Source of the DNA: an uncultured Rhodospirillales bacterium
GTDB lineage: Bacteria > Pseudomonadota > Alphaproteobacteria > Acetobacterales > Acetobacteraceae
DNA length: 5,972 nt
Direction: 5' to 3'
Assembly (NCBI GenBank): GCA_903844785.1
Contig: CAIMVB010000148.1
Coordinates: 1 to 5,972, forward strand
Every line of letters starts with the position of its first letter. The stretch's first letter is position 1. Under the pieces are notes generated by a model. The model was not told the origin of the DNA, did no database searches, and was given only the letters and a program-made list of their open reading frames with translations. Shown piece after piece: positions 1-5,972 of the stretch. A program made the position numbers and the translations under genes.

Positions 1-1202
1 CCTGGCTACCGGATGCGATGGAAGGGCCGACGCCTGTTTCTGCGCTTATCCATGCTGCGACAATGGTGACTGCCGGCGTGTTTCTGGTGGCGCGCATGTC
101 GCCGGTGTTTGAATATGCGCCGACCGCGCTTGCCATTGTGACGGTGGTGGGCGCTTCAACCGCGCTATTCGCCGCGACCATTGGCTGCGTGCAGAACGAT
201 ATCAAGCGCATCATCGCCTATTCCACCTGTTCGCAGCTCGGTTACATGTTTTTCGCCGCAGGTGTTGGTGCCTACCAGGGCGCCGTGTTCCATTTGTTCA
301 CCCATGCTTTCTTCAAGGCGCTGCTGTTCCTTTCCGCCGGTGCCGTCATCCATGCGATGTCGGATGAACAGGATATCCGCAAAATGGGCGGTATCTGGAA
401 GAAGATTCCGGTGACCTATGCGGTGATGTGGATTGGTTCTTTGGCGCTGGCGGGCGTGCCCTATTTCGCTGGCTATTATTCCAAGGATTTTGTGCTGGAA
501 GCGGCTTATGCGGCGCATTCCGGGGTTGGGATATATGCCTTTATCTGCGGCTTGCTCGCCGCCTTCCTGACGGCCTTCTATTCCTGGCGGTTGTTGATCC
601 TGACCTTCCATGGCGCGCCGCGGGCGGATCATCACACCATGGAACATGTGCATGAAAGCCCGGCGGTGATGCTGGTGCCTTTGCTGTTGCTGGCAGTAGG
701 CGCGGTATTTGCGGGGGCGGTTTTCGCACCTTCCTTCATCGGACATCACTGGGAAGAATTCTGGAACGGCGCCATTGTGAATGCGCCAGGCAATGAGATC
801 ATGCATCACGTGCATGAAGTCCCGGGCTGGGTGCCGCTGGCGCCAACCATTGTGGGCCTTGCCGGCATCGCCTTGGCTTATGTGATGTATATGTTCGCGC
901 CATCCCTGCCGGGCGCTCTGGCCCGCGCGCTGCCTGGGGTGCATCGCTTCCTGCTCAATAAATGGTATTTTGATGAGCTTTATGACGCGATCTTTGTCCG
1001 CCCCGCCCGTGCCTTGGCGCGTGGATTTTGGAAGATCGGCGATGTGCGGATTATTGATGGCGTGCCGAATGGCCTTGCGGCATCAGTTGCCGGTGCGGCG
1101 CGGCAGGCTGTCTCACTGCAAACGGGGCGGGTTGCCAGCTACGCCTTCACCATGATTGCGGGGCTTGTGCTGCTTGTCTCGCTGCTGCTGTTCGGGGGCT
1201 GA
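1..1202 (+). CDS. nuoL: NADH-quinone oxidoreductase subunit L (NuoL), 5'-truncated by the window edge
   Basis: Antiporter-like distal subunit of the complex I membrane arm, which pumps protons across the cytoplasmic membrane. The frame is open from base 3 (W-L-P-D-A, then [16 protein letters not shown]), so the first in-frame ATG at 18 is internal, not the start. Matching W at 3-5 to W238 of E. coli NuoL, about 237 N-terminal residues are missing, including the regions of D178 and K229. Visible pumping-path residues are His at 51-53 (E. coli H254), the two His at 291-293 and 303-305 (H334, H338), Lys at 315-317 in HAFFKALLF (K342), and the Lys-Asp pair at 483-488 in YYSKD (K399/D400). The C-terminal third contains the lateral-helix region ([12 protein letters not shown], about 952-987) and ends in a hydrophobic anchor helix (about 1146-1199), as is typical of NuoL. 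The TGA stop at 1200-1202 lies 2 nt before nuoM. Identification is very secure. Confidence 0.98.
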   Translation, partial: WLPDAMEGPTPVSALIHAATMVTAGVFLVARMSPVFEYAPTALAIVTVVGASTALFAATIGCVQNDIKRIIAYSTCSQLGYMFFAAGVGAYQGAVFHLFTHAFFKALLFLSAGAVIHAMSDEQDIRKMGGIWKKIPVTYAVMWIGSLALAGVPYFAGYYSKDFVLEAAYAAHSGVGIYAFICGLLAAFLTAFYSWRLLILTFHGAPRADHHTMEHVHESPAVMLVPLLLLAVGAVFAGAVFAPSFIGHHWEEFWNGAIVNAPGNEIMHHVHEVPGWVPLAPTIVGLAGIALAYVMYMFAPSLPGALARALPGVHRFLLNKWYFDELYDAIFVRPARALARGFWKIGDVRIIDGVPNGLAASVAGAARQAVSLQTGRVASYAFTMIAGLVLLVSLLLFGG

Positions 1203-1204
1203 AG

Positions 1205-2716
1205 ATGAATAGCGTCGGTTTCCCCTTACTCAGCCTGCTGACCTTCCTGCCCTTGGCGGGGGTTGCCATCATCCTCGCCGTGCGCGGCGATGAGGCGACA
1301 GTCGCGAGCAATGCGCGCTGGACCGCGCTTTGGACCAGCCTGATCACCTTCATGCTGTCCTTGGTGCTGTGGTTCCGCTTCGACAAGAATGAAGCTGAGT
1401 TCCAATTCGTTGAAAGGCTGGATTGGCTCGCTGATTTCGGCGTCACCTATCATATGGGCGTGGATGGCATCTCAGTGCTGTTCGTGCTCCTCTCCACATT
1501 GCTGACGCCCATCTGCATTCTGTCTTCCTGGGAAGCGGTGCAGACCCGGGTGCGCGAATATATGATCGCCTTCCTGATCCTAGAGACCATGATGGTCGGC
1601 ATGTTCTGCGCGCTGGACTTCGTAGTGTTCTACATCTTCTTCGAAGGCGTGCTGATCCCGATGTTCCTGATCATCGGCGTGTGGGGCGGCCAGCGGCGCG
1701 TCTATGCTGCCTTCAAGCTGTTCCTTTATACGCTGCTTGGTTCAGTCCTGATGCTGCTGGCCATTCTGCTGCTGTGGTACAAGGCCGGCACGACGGATAT
1801 CGTGGAACTCTTCACGCTCACCATTCCGCCTTCGCTGCAAACTTGGATTTTCCTGGCTTTCTTTGCCTCCTTCGCCGTCAAGGTGCCGATGTGGCCGGTG
1901 CATACCTGGCTACCGGATGCGCATGTGGAAGCGCCAACGGCGGGCTCCGTCATCCTGGCCGGTGTGCTGTTGAAGATGGGCGCTTACGGGTTCCTGCGCT
2001 TCAGCCTGCCCTTGCTGCCGGTGGCGAGTGCGGAATTCGCGCCCTGGATCTTCGCGCTTTCCATTGTCGCCATTGTCTATACGTCACTGGTGGCTTTGGC
2101 GCAGGAAGATATGAAAAAACTGATCGCGTATTCTTCTGTTGCGCATATGGGCATTGTGACGCTGGGTATTTTCACCTTCACGCAGCAGGGGCTTTCGGGC
2201 GCGCTGTTTACCATGCTGTCGCATGGTGTTGTCTCAAGCGCGCTATTTCTTTGTGTGGGCGTTTTGTATGACCGGGTGCATTCGCGCGAAATTATGCGTT
2301 ATGGCGGCGTGGCGAAAATCATGCCGGCTTATGCGCTGGTGTTCATGCTGTTCACCATGGCTTCCGTGGCACTTCCTGGGCTTGCGGGCTTCCCCGGCGA
2401 ATTGCTGGTGATCCTGGGTGCTTGGAAGGTGAACCCATGGGTCGCCTTTGGTGCCGCACTCGGCATGATCCTGGGCGCGGCCTATATGCTTTACCTTTAC
2501 CGCCGGGTTGTTTTCGGGCGCATCACGCGTGAAGATTTGCGCGGCCTGCTTGATCTGTCTCCGCGCGAATATGCGGTTTTCGCGCCGCTCATTCTCCTGA
2601 CCATCTGGATGGGCATTTATCCGCAAAGCTTCCTTTCCTTCTTTGAAGCCTCAGTCGCGGCGCTGGTGGAACGGCATCACGCCGCCCTTAGCGCGGCACG
2701 GCTCGCGGGGTTGTAA
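1205..2716 (+). CDS. nuoM: NADH-quinone oxidoreductase subunit M (NuoM)
   Basis: Middle antiporter-like proton-pumping subunit of the complex I membrane arm; 503 residues, close to the E. coli length (about 509). It is hydrophobic throughout, consistent with the family's 14 transmembrane helices. Key residues by motif position are E147 in [10 protein letters not shown] (E. coli E144, helix 5), K226 in [18 protein letters not shown] (K234, helix 7), K257 in [12 protein letters not shown] (K265, helix 8), and E399 in GFPGEL (E407, helix 12). The family signature YHMGVDGIS is at residues 82-90 and [16 protein letters not shown] at 301-316. The ATG at 1205 is 2 nt after the nuoL stop and gives the expected hydrophobic N-terminus. 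A G-run (1194-1198) six bases upstream is the only Shine-Dalgarno-like sequence, so coupling to nuoL translation is likely. The TAA stop at 2714-2716 is 4 nt from nuoN. Confidence 0.99.
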   Translation: MNSVGFPLLSLLTFLPLAGVAIILAVRGDEATVASNARWTALWTSLITFMLSLVLWFRFDKNEAEFQFVERLDWLADFGVTYHMGVDGISVLFVLLSTLLTPICILSSWEAVQTRVREYMIAFLILETMMVGMFCALDFVVFYIFFEGVLIPMFLIIGVWGGQRRVYAAFKLFLYTLLGSVLMLLAILLLWYKAGTTDIVELFTLTIPPSLQTWIFLAFFASFAVKVPMWPVHTWLPDAHVEAPTAGSVILAGVLLKMGAYGFLRFSLPLLPVASAEFAPWIFALSIVAIVYTSLVALAQEDMKKLIAYSSVAHMGIVTLGIFTFTQQGLSGALFTMLSHGVVSSALFLCVGVLYDRVHSREIMRYGGVAKIMPAYALVFMLFTMASVALPGLAGFPGELLVILGAWKVNPWVAFGAALGMILGAAYMLYLYRRVVFGRITREDLRGLLDLSPREYAVFAPLILLTIWMGIYPQSFLSFFEASVAALVERHHAALSAARLAGL

Positions 2717-2720
2717 GATC

Positions 2721-4142
2721 ATGAACTGGATGCTCGCCCTGCCTGAGATTGTGCTGGCCTGTTGTGGCCTTGCCATTCTGATGATTGGTGTGCTGCCGCG
2801 GCAGAATATGTTCTTCGGCTGCACCATGGCTTCCATCGGCGCCTTGGTGGTGACCGCAGCGCTAGTGCTGACCGTGCCGGATGGCGCGGGCTTTGCCGGC
2901 CAGGTGATTTCCGATGGCTTCGCGCGCTTCATGAAACTGCTGGTGTTGCTGGGTGCGGGCATCGGCATGTTGATGGCGCTGGATTTCAATCGGCGTGAAG
3001 GGCTGGATCGCTTCGAATATCCGGTGCTGCTGCTATTCGCGACGCTCGGCATGCTGATCATGTTAAGCGCGAATGATTTCATGACTGTCTATATTGGCCT
3101 CGAATTGCTCTCGCTCAGCCTTTACGTGGTCGCGGCCTTTCATCGGGATAATGAGCAATCCGCCGAAGCGGGCCTTAAATACTTCGTGCTGGGTGCCTTG
3201 GCGTCGGGCCTGTTCCTTTATGGCGCGTCGCTGGTTTACGGCTTCGCCGGGACTACCAGTTTTGAGCGCATCGCGCAGGCTTTGCTCGATCCCGCCGGGC
3301 GCAGCCAGGGGCTGACCGTTGGGCTGATTTTCATTCTTGCCGCGCTCGCCTTCAAGGTTTCCGCCGTGCCGTTCCATATGTGGACGCCCGATGTCTATGA
3401 AGGCGCGCCTACGCCGGTTACCGCCTTCTTCGCTGCGGCGCCGAAAGTGGCGGCGGTTGCGCTCCTGACCCGTATTCTGGCCGGGCCTTTTGGCGAACTT
3501 GCCGCGCAATGGCAGCAGGTGATCATTCTGATCTCACTCGCTTCCATGGTGCTGGGGGCGCTTGCCGCCGTTGGTCAGCGCGATATCAAGCGCCTGATGG
3601 CTTATTCTTCCATCGGCCATATCGGCTATGCGCTGATGGGCCTTGCGGTCGCGAGTGATGAAGGCCTGCACGGGCTTGCCATTTATATGGCGATTTATCT
3701 CGCCATGAATCTGGGCGCCTTCGCGGTGCTGATCGCCATGCGCCGTCAGGGCAAGGCTGTTTCGCGGATTGAAGATTTGGCCGGGCTTGGCAAAACCGAT
3801 CCCGCCATGGCGATGTGGATGACGATTTTCATGTTCTCCATGGCCGGTATTCCGCCGCTCGCGGGCTTCTTTGGTAAGCTTTATGTCTTCCTGGCTGCGG
3901 TGCAGGGCGGTTACTGGACGCTTGCGGTTGTTGGCGTGCTGACTTCGGTGATTTCGGCCTTCTATTATCTGCGCATCGTCAAGGTGATGTATTTTGATGA
4001 CGCGCAGGCGCCGCTGGATGCTCGCCCGCAGACGCTGACGATGGTGATGGGCATTTCCGGTATTTTCACCACGCTTTTCTTCATCATGCCCGCACCTTTG
4101 GTGCGTGCGGCGCAGGAAGCGGTTTCCGCGCTGCTCGGTTAA
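2721..4142 (+). CDS. nuoN: NADH-quinone oxidoreductase subunit N (NuoN)
   Basis: Third antiporter-like subunit, nearest of the three to the quinone-binding arm; 473 residues, somewhat shorter than E. coli NuoN (485). Charged residues on the proton path are present by motif position: E128 in GLELLSLSLYVV (E. coli E133), K153 in GLKYFVLGAL (K158), K212 in FKVSAVPFHMWTPDVYEGAP (K217), K242 in APKVAAVALL (K247) and K386 in FFGKLYVF (K395). The motif RDIKRLMAYSSIGHIGYAL at residues 287-305 is a family hallmark. The ATG at 2721 was chosen, starting MNWMLALPEI, the usual NuoN beginning, 4 nt after the nuoM stop. An in-frame ATG at 2643 would overlap nuoM and add 26 polar residues unlike the family. 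A GGGG run at 2707-2710 is a weak, distant ribosome-binding candidate. The gene is the last of the nuo set and is followed by birA after 26 nt. Confidence 0.98.
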   Translation: MNWMLALPEIVLACCGLAILMIGVLPRQNMFFGCTMASIGALVVTAALVLTVPDGAGFAGQVISDGFARFMKLLVLLGAGIGMLMALDFNRREGLDRFEYPVLLLFATLGMLIMLSANDFMTVYIGLELLSLSLYVVAAFHRDNEQSAEAGLKYFVLGALASGLFLYGASLVYGFAGTTSFERIAQALLDPAGRSQGLTVGLIFILAALAFKVSAVPFHMWTPDVYEGAPTPVTAFFAAAPKVAAVALLTRILAGPFGELAAQWQQVIILISLASMVLGALAAVGQRDIKRLMAYSSIGHIGYALMGLAVASDEGLHGLAIYMAIYLAMNLGAFAVLIAMRRQGKAVSRIEDLAGLGKTDPAMAMWMTIFMFSMAGIPPLAGFFGKLYVFLAAVQGGYWTLAVVGVLTSVISAFYYLRIVKVMYFDDAQAPLDARPQTLTMVMGISGIFTTLFFIMPAPLVRAAQEAVSALLG

Positions 4143-4148
4143 TTCCGG

Positions 4149-4170
4149 GCGCGCGGCAGGAAGCGCGCGT
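4149..4170 (+). promoter_or_regulatory. Possible mRNA hairpin spanning the birA ribosome-binding site and start codon
   Basis: Bases 4149-4155 (GCGCGCG) can pair with 4164-4170 (CGCGCGT): six G-C pairs plus one closing G-U pair, with an 8-nt loop GCAGGAAG at 4156-4163. The loop carries the whole birA Shine-Dalgarno sequence, and the 3' arm ends with the first two bases of the GTG start codon. There is no downstream T-run, so it is not a rho-independent terminator. The left arm begins 6 nt after the nuoN stop, so a ribosome terminating on nuoN would cover and melt it. This would fit translational coupling of birA to nuoN. The pairing is seen in the sequence; the regulatory role is inference. 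Confidence 0.4.
4158..4163 (+). promoter_or_regulatory. Ribosome-binding site of birA
   Basis: AGGAAG lies 5 nt upstream of the GTG at 4169. It is the best Shine-Dalgarno sequence in the window and decides the birA start, since no ATG in the same frame lies nearby. It sits in the loop of the hairpin at 4149-4170. Confidence 0.7.
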
Positions 4171-4891
4171 GCAATTTCGCCTTGAATGTCATGAGGTGCT
4201 GGAAAGCACCTCCTCCCTGGTAAAGCAGCGCGCCGAAGCTGGGGAGGCTGAGGGCCTTGCTATTCAGGCACTGCGCCAAAGCGCGGGCAGGGGCAGGCAG
4301 GGCAGGGGGTGGGAAAGCCCGGCGGGCAATCTTTATATCTCGGTATTGCTGCGCCCCGCTGTGCCGCTCAGGGATGCGCCGCAATGGTCCTTTGTGGCGG
4401 CGGTGGCCTTGGCGGAAACGCTGAACGGCTTATTGCCTGAAGCTTCTAAACTCTCGCTCAAATGGCCGAATGATCTGCTGCTGCAGGGGGCCAAGGCCGC
4501 GGGCATTTTGGTGGAAACGGGTATCGCGCCAAGCCATGCGCTCGATTGGATCTGCATCGGCATTGGCGTGAATATCCGCAGCAAACCCAACCTGCCGGAT
4601 CGCCCCACCGCCTGCCTTGCGGAGTACTCGGCCGCCCCCCCAGCGCCAGAAGCCTTGGCGCAAAGCCTGCTGGTAAGTCTGGCCTATTGGCATGGTGTTA
4701 GGCTGCAACAGGGCTTCGCGCCAATTCGTGAAGCCTGGCTTCGGCACGCGCCAGCCATGGGCGCACCGATTTCACTCAAACGCGATGGCGCGCTATTGGA
4801 AGGCGCCTTTGCCGGGCTATCGCCGGAAGGCGGGCTATTGCTTGCCAAAGGCCGCGAAGTTCAGCTTATTTTGGCCGGGGAGATCATTTGA
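4169..4891 (+). CDS. birA: Biotin--[acetyl-CoA-carboxylase] ligase, short form without DNA-binding domain
   Basis: Cytoplasmic enzyme that makes biotinyl-5'-AMP from biotin and ATP and transfers biotin to a lysine of carrier proteins such as AccB. The protein has 240 residues. Catalytic-domain motifs in order: EST at 12-14 (biotin pocket), Q37 and GRGRQGRGW at 40-48 (biotin/adenylate-binding loop), KWPND at 98-102, K109 followed by AAGILVE (the Lys matches E. coli K183 by position), and GIGVN at 131-135. A small C-terminal domain follows, with GALLEGAFAGLSPEGGLLL near 206-224. The N-terminal helix-turn-helix of E. coli BirA is absent, so this is a monofunctional ligase and not a bio-operon repressor. 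The start is GTG at 4169, with AGGAAG 5 nt upstream, and gives a normal family N-terminus. The residue after S-T is Ser rather than the common Asn. The TGA stop at 4889-4891 is 3 nt before coaX. Confidence 0.95.
   Translation: MQFRLECHEVLESTSSLVKQRAEAGEAEGLAIQALRQSAGRGRQGRGWESPAGNLYISVLLRPAVPLRDAPQWSFVAAVALAETLNGLLPEASKLSLKWPNDLLLQGAKAAGILVETGIAPSHALDWICIGIGVNIRSKPNLPDRPTACLAEYSAAPPAPEALAQSLLVSLAYWHGVRLQQGFAPIREAWLRHAPAMGAPISLKRDGALLEGAFAGLSPEGGLLLAKGREVQLILAGEII
4877..4882 (+). promoter_or_regulatory. Candidate ribosome-binding site of coaX
   Basis: GGGGAG lies within the end of birA, 12 nt upstream of the coaX ATG at 4895. The spacing is longer than ideal. With the birA stop only 3 nt from the coaX start, re-initiation by ribosomes finishing birA is at least as plausible. 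Confidence 0.4.
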
Positions 4892-4894
4892 CCC

Positions 4895-5713
4895 ATGCTG
4901 CTTGCTATTGATGCTGGCAATACGAATGTTGTCTTCGCGGTCCATGACGGCACGGAATGGCGCGGGCGTTGGCGCATTGCCACACGTGCGGATCGCACTT
5001 CGGATGAATATGCGGTTTGGCTGCTGGCACTTTTCCAACATGCCGGGCTCAATCCCAATGACATATTACGCTGTGTTATTGGTACGGTGGTGCCGGCGGC
5101 GCTTTACAATCTGCGCCGCCTTTGCCGTGAATGGATGGATTGCGAACCGCTGATTGCCCGCGCGCCGCTGGATTGGGGCTTTGCCATTCGCGTGGACCGG
5201 CCGGAAGAAGTGGGTGCGGACCGCTTGCTGAATGCGCTGGCCGCGCATACGCGCTATGGCGGGCCGCTGATTGTGATTGATTTTGGTACCGCCACCACCT
5301 TCGATGTGGTGGATGGCGATGGGTCCTATCTGGGCGGGGCGATTTCTCCGGGGATCAATCTTTCCATCGAAGCGCTGCATAGGGCCGCTGCCCGCCTGCC
5401 GCGCATTGGCATTGGCCGCCCGCAATCCGTGATTGGCCGCGCCACCGTCCCCGCCATGCAATCAGGCATCTATTGGGGCTATGTTGGCCTGGTGGAAGGC
5501 ATCGTATCCCGCATCAAGGCGGAATTTGGCGGGCCGATGAAGGTGATTGGCACGGGCGGCCTTGCCCCGCTATTCGCCGAAGGCACCCTTGTCATTGAAA
5601 GAACTGATCCCGACATAACCTTGGAAGGGTTACGCCTGCTGGCCGAGCGCAACCCGTCTTCCGTCTTCCACCAAAGCGCCTTGCGCGACCCGCTCAGATC
5701 GGATTCCGACTAG
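4895..5713 (+). CDS. coaX: Type III pantothenate kinase (CoaX)
   Basis: Cytoplasmic kinase that phosphorylates pantothenate to 4'-phosphopantothenate, the first step of coenzyme A synthesis. It belongs to the acetate/sugar kinase-actin (ASKHA) fold family. The protein has 272 residues, slightly longer than the usual 250-260. Motifs in order: DAGNTN at 6-11 (phosphate loop), [11 protein letters not shown] at 104-114 with D109 as the likely catalytic base, DFGTATTFD at 129-137 (second phosphate motif; D129 in the place of the monovalent-cation ligand), GGAISPG at 147-153, [12 protein letters not shown] at 180-191, and GTGGL at 219-223 (adenosine motif). All active-site motifs are intact. The ATG at 4895 puts the phosphate loop at the N-terminus as expected. 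Type III enzymes are generally known to need K+ or NH4+ and to be insensitive to CoA feedback. The last 15 or so residues ([14 protein letters not shown]) are a polar tail. The TAG stop is 4 nt before rnj. Confidence 0.97.
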   Translation: MLLAIDAGNTNVVFAVHDGTEWRGRWRIATRADRTSDEYAVWLLALFQHAGLNPNDILRCVIGTVVPAALYNLRRLCREWMDCEPLIARAPLDWGFAIRVDRPEEVGADRLLNALAAHTRYGGPLIVIDFGTATTFDVVDGDGSYLGGAISPGINLSIEALHRAAARLPRIGIGRPQSVIGRATVPAMQSGIYWGYVGLVEGIVSRIKAEFGGPMKVIGTGGLAPLFAEGTLVIERTDPDITLEGLRLLAERNPSSVFHQSALRDPLRSDSD

Positions 5714-5717
5714 TACC

Positions 5718-5972
5718 ATGAATGTCATGACCGGCGATCTTGCCTTTATCCCGCTGGGCGGGACGGGTGAGATCGGAATGAACCTTAATGTCTATCGCTG
5801 CGATGGCGCCTTGCTGGCGGTGGATTGCGGGCTGGGCTTCGCGGGGCCGGATCAGCCGGAAGCCGATGTCATGGTGCCGGACCCGGTCTGGCTTGCCGAA
5901 AACCGCGACGCGCTGCTTGGCCTGATCATCACCCATGCGCATGAAGACCATATTGGCGCGGTGGTGCATTTA
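5718..5972 (+). CDS. rnj: Ribonuclease J, N-terminal part (runs off the right edge)
   Basis: Metallo-beta-lactamase/beta-CASP family nuclease with 5'-3' exonuclease and endonuclease activity, acting in rRNA maturation and mRNA decay. Translation from ATG 5718 gives 85 residues, open to the window end. Diagnostic features are FIPLGGTGEIGMN at 10-22 (the RNase J opening strand), LLAVDCGLGF at 32-41, and the zinc-binding THAHEDH at 72-78 (H73, H75, D77, H78), followed by IGAVVHL. The full protein is normally about 550 residues, so the rest of the beta-lactamase domain, the beta-CASP insert and the C-terminal domain lie outside. An alternative start is ATG 5727 (Met4); the spacing from coaX (4 nt) favours 5718. 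No clear Shine-Dalgarno precedes either, suggesting coupling to coaX translation. The opening and the metal motif separate it from glyoxalase-like members of the fold. Confidence 0.95.
   Translation, partial: MNVMTGDLAFIPLGGTGEIGMNLNVYRCDGALLAVDCGLGFAGPDQPEADVMVPDPVWLAENRDALLGLIITHAHEDHIGAVVHL

Noticed and set aside
799..817. Palindrome in nuoL: TCATGCA / TGCATGA around a 5-base loop
   Set aside because: It falls inside the coding sequence and is explained by the Met-His-His-Val-His codons. No sign of an operator or terminator role.
165..944. Long minus-strand open frame (259 codons) opposite nuoL
   Set aside because: It is antisense to a clearly conserved gene. Its translation is rich in His, Arg and Gln, with no recognisable domain, as expected for the reverse complement of GC-rich membrane-protein codons.
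1681..2271. Plus-strand open frame of 196 codons inside nuoM
   Set aside because: It is out of frame with NuoM, whose own frame carries all conserved proton-path residues. The translation is Ala/Cys/Gly-rich and matches nothing I recognise.
2643..2720. Upstream in-frame start that would extend NuoN by 26 residues
   Set aside because: The extension overlaps the end of nuoM and encodes a polar stretch unlike the family, whereas ATG 2721 gives the standard NuoN N-terminus.
3063..3509. Minus-strand open frame of 148 codons opposite nuoN
   Set aside because: Shadow of nuoN: low-complexity Arg/Gly/Gln-rich translation with no family resemblance and no ribosome-binding site that stands out.
4692..5153. 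Plus-strand open frame of 153 codons spanning the birA-coaX junction
   Set aside because: It overlaps the conserved 3' end of birA and the conserved phosphate loop of coaX in another frame, with no recognisable motif.
1..5972. A previously undescribed system, mobile element, CRISPR array or RNA gene
   Set aside because: Every base outside gaps of 2 to 26 nt belongs to a well-known housekeeping gene. No terminal repeats, spaced repeats, tRNA-like folds or unknown proteins are present.

Overview
The window is a GC-rich (roughly 60% by eye), fully plus-strand, tightly packed stretch of bacterial chromosome. It carries the 3' end of the respiratory complex I operon: nuoL (5'-truncated by the window edge), nuoM and nuoN. 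These are followed without a break by birA (biotin--protein ligase), coaX (type III pantothenate kinase) and the first 85 codons of an RNase J gene. Gene order and protein character point to an alphaproteobacterium. Rhodospirillales/Acetobacteraceae is my best guess, from the nuoN-birA-coaX-rnj order and the style of the proteins, but the window holds no rRNA or other marker that would settle it.

Layout: nuoL 1-1202, nuoM 1205-2716, nuoN 2721-4142, birA 4169-4891 (GTG start), coaX 4895-5713, and rnj from 5718 to beyond the right edge. The gaps are 2, 4, 26, 3 and 4 nt. There is no room for a promoter or rho-independent terminator between genes, and I see none, so the block reads as one transcription unit with probable translational coupling. 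The 26-nt nuoN-birA gap is the only non-coding stretch of note. It holds a good Shine-Dalgarno sequence inside the loop of a GC-rich hairpin whose 3' arm runs into the birA start codon.

Function: NuoL, NuoM and NuoN are the three antiporter-like proton-pumping subunits of the membrane arm of NADH:quinone oxidoreductase. The charged residues of the pumping path are intact in everything visible. BirA charges biotin enzymes such as acetyl-CoA carboxylase, CoaX commits pantothenate to coenzyme A synthesis, and RNase J is an RNA-processing and decay nuclease. The last three are housekeeping genes that share the transcript rather than a biochemical pathway with complex I, although biotin ligation and CoA synthesis both feed acyl-CoA metabolism.

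No frameshifts, broken genes, mobile elements, CRISPR arrays, tRNAs or rRNAs were seen. I found no evidence for a previously undescribed system: this is a conserved housekeeping region. The observation most worth a second look is the hairpin over the birA start.
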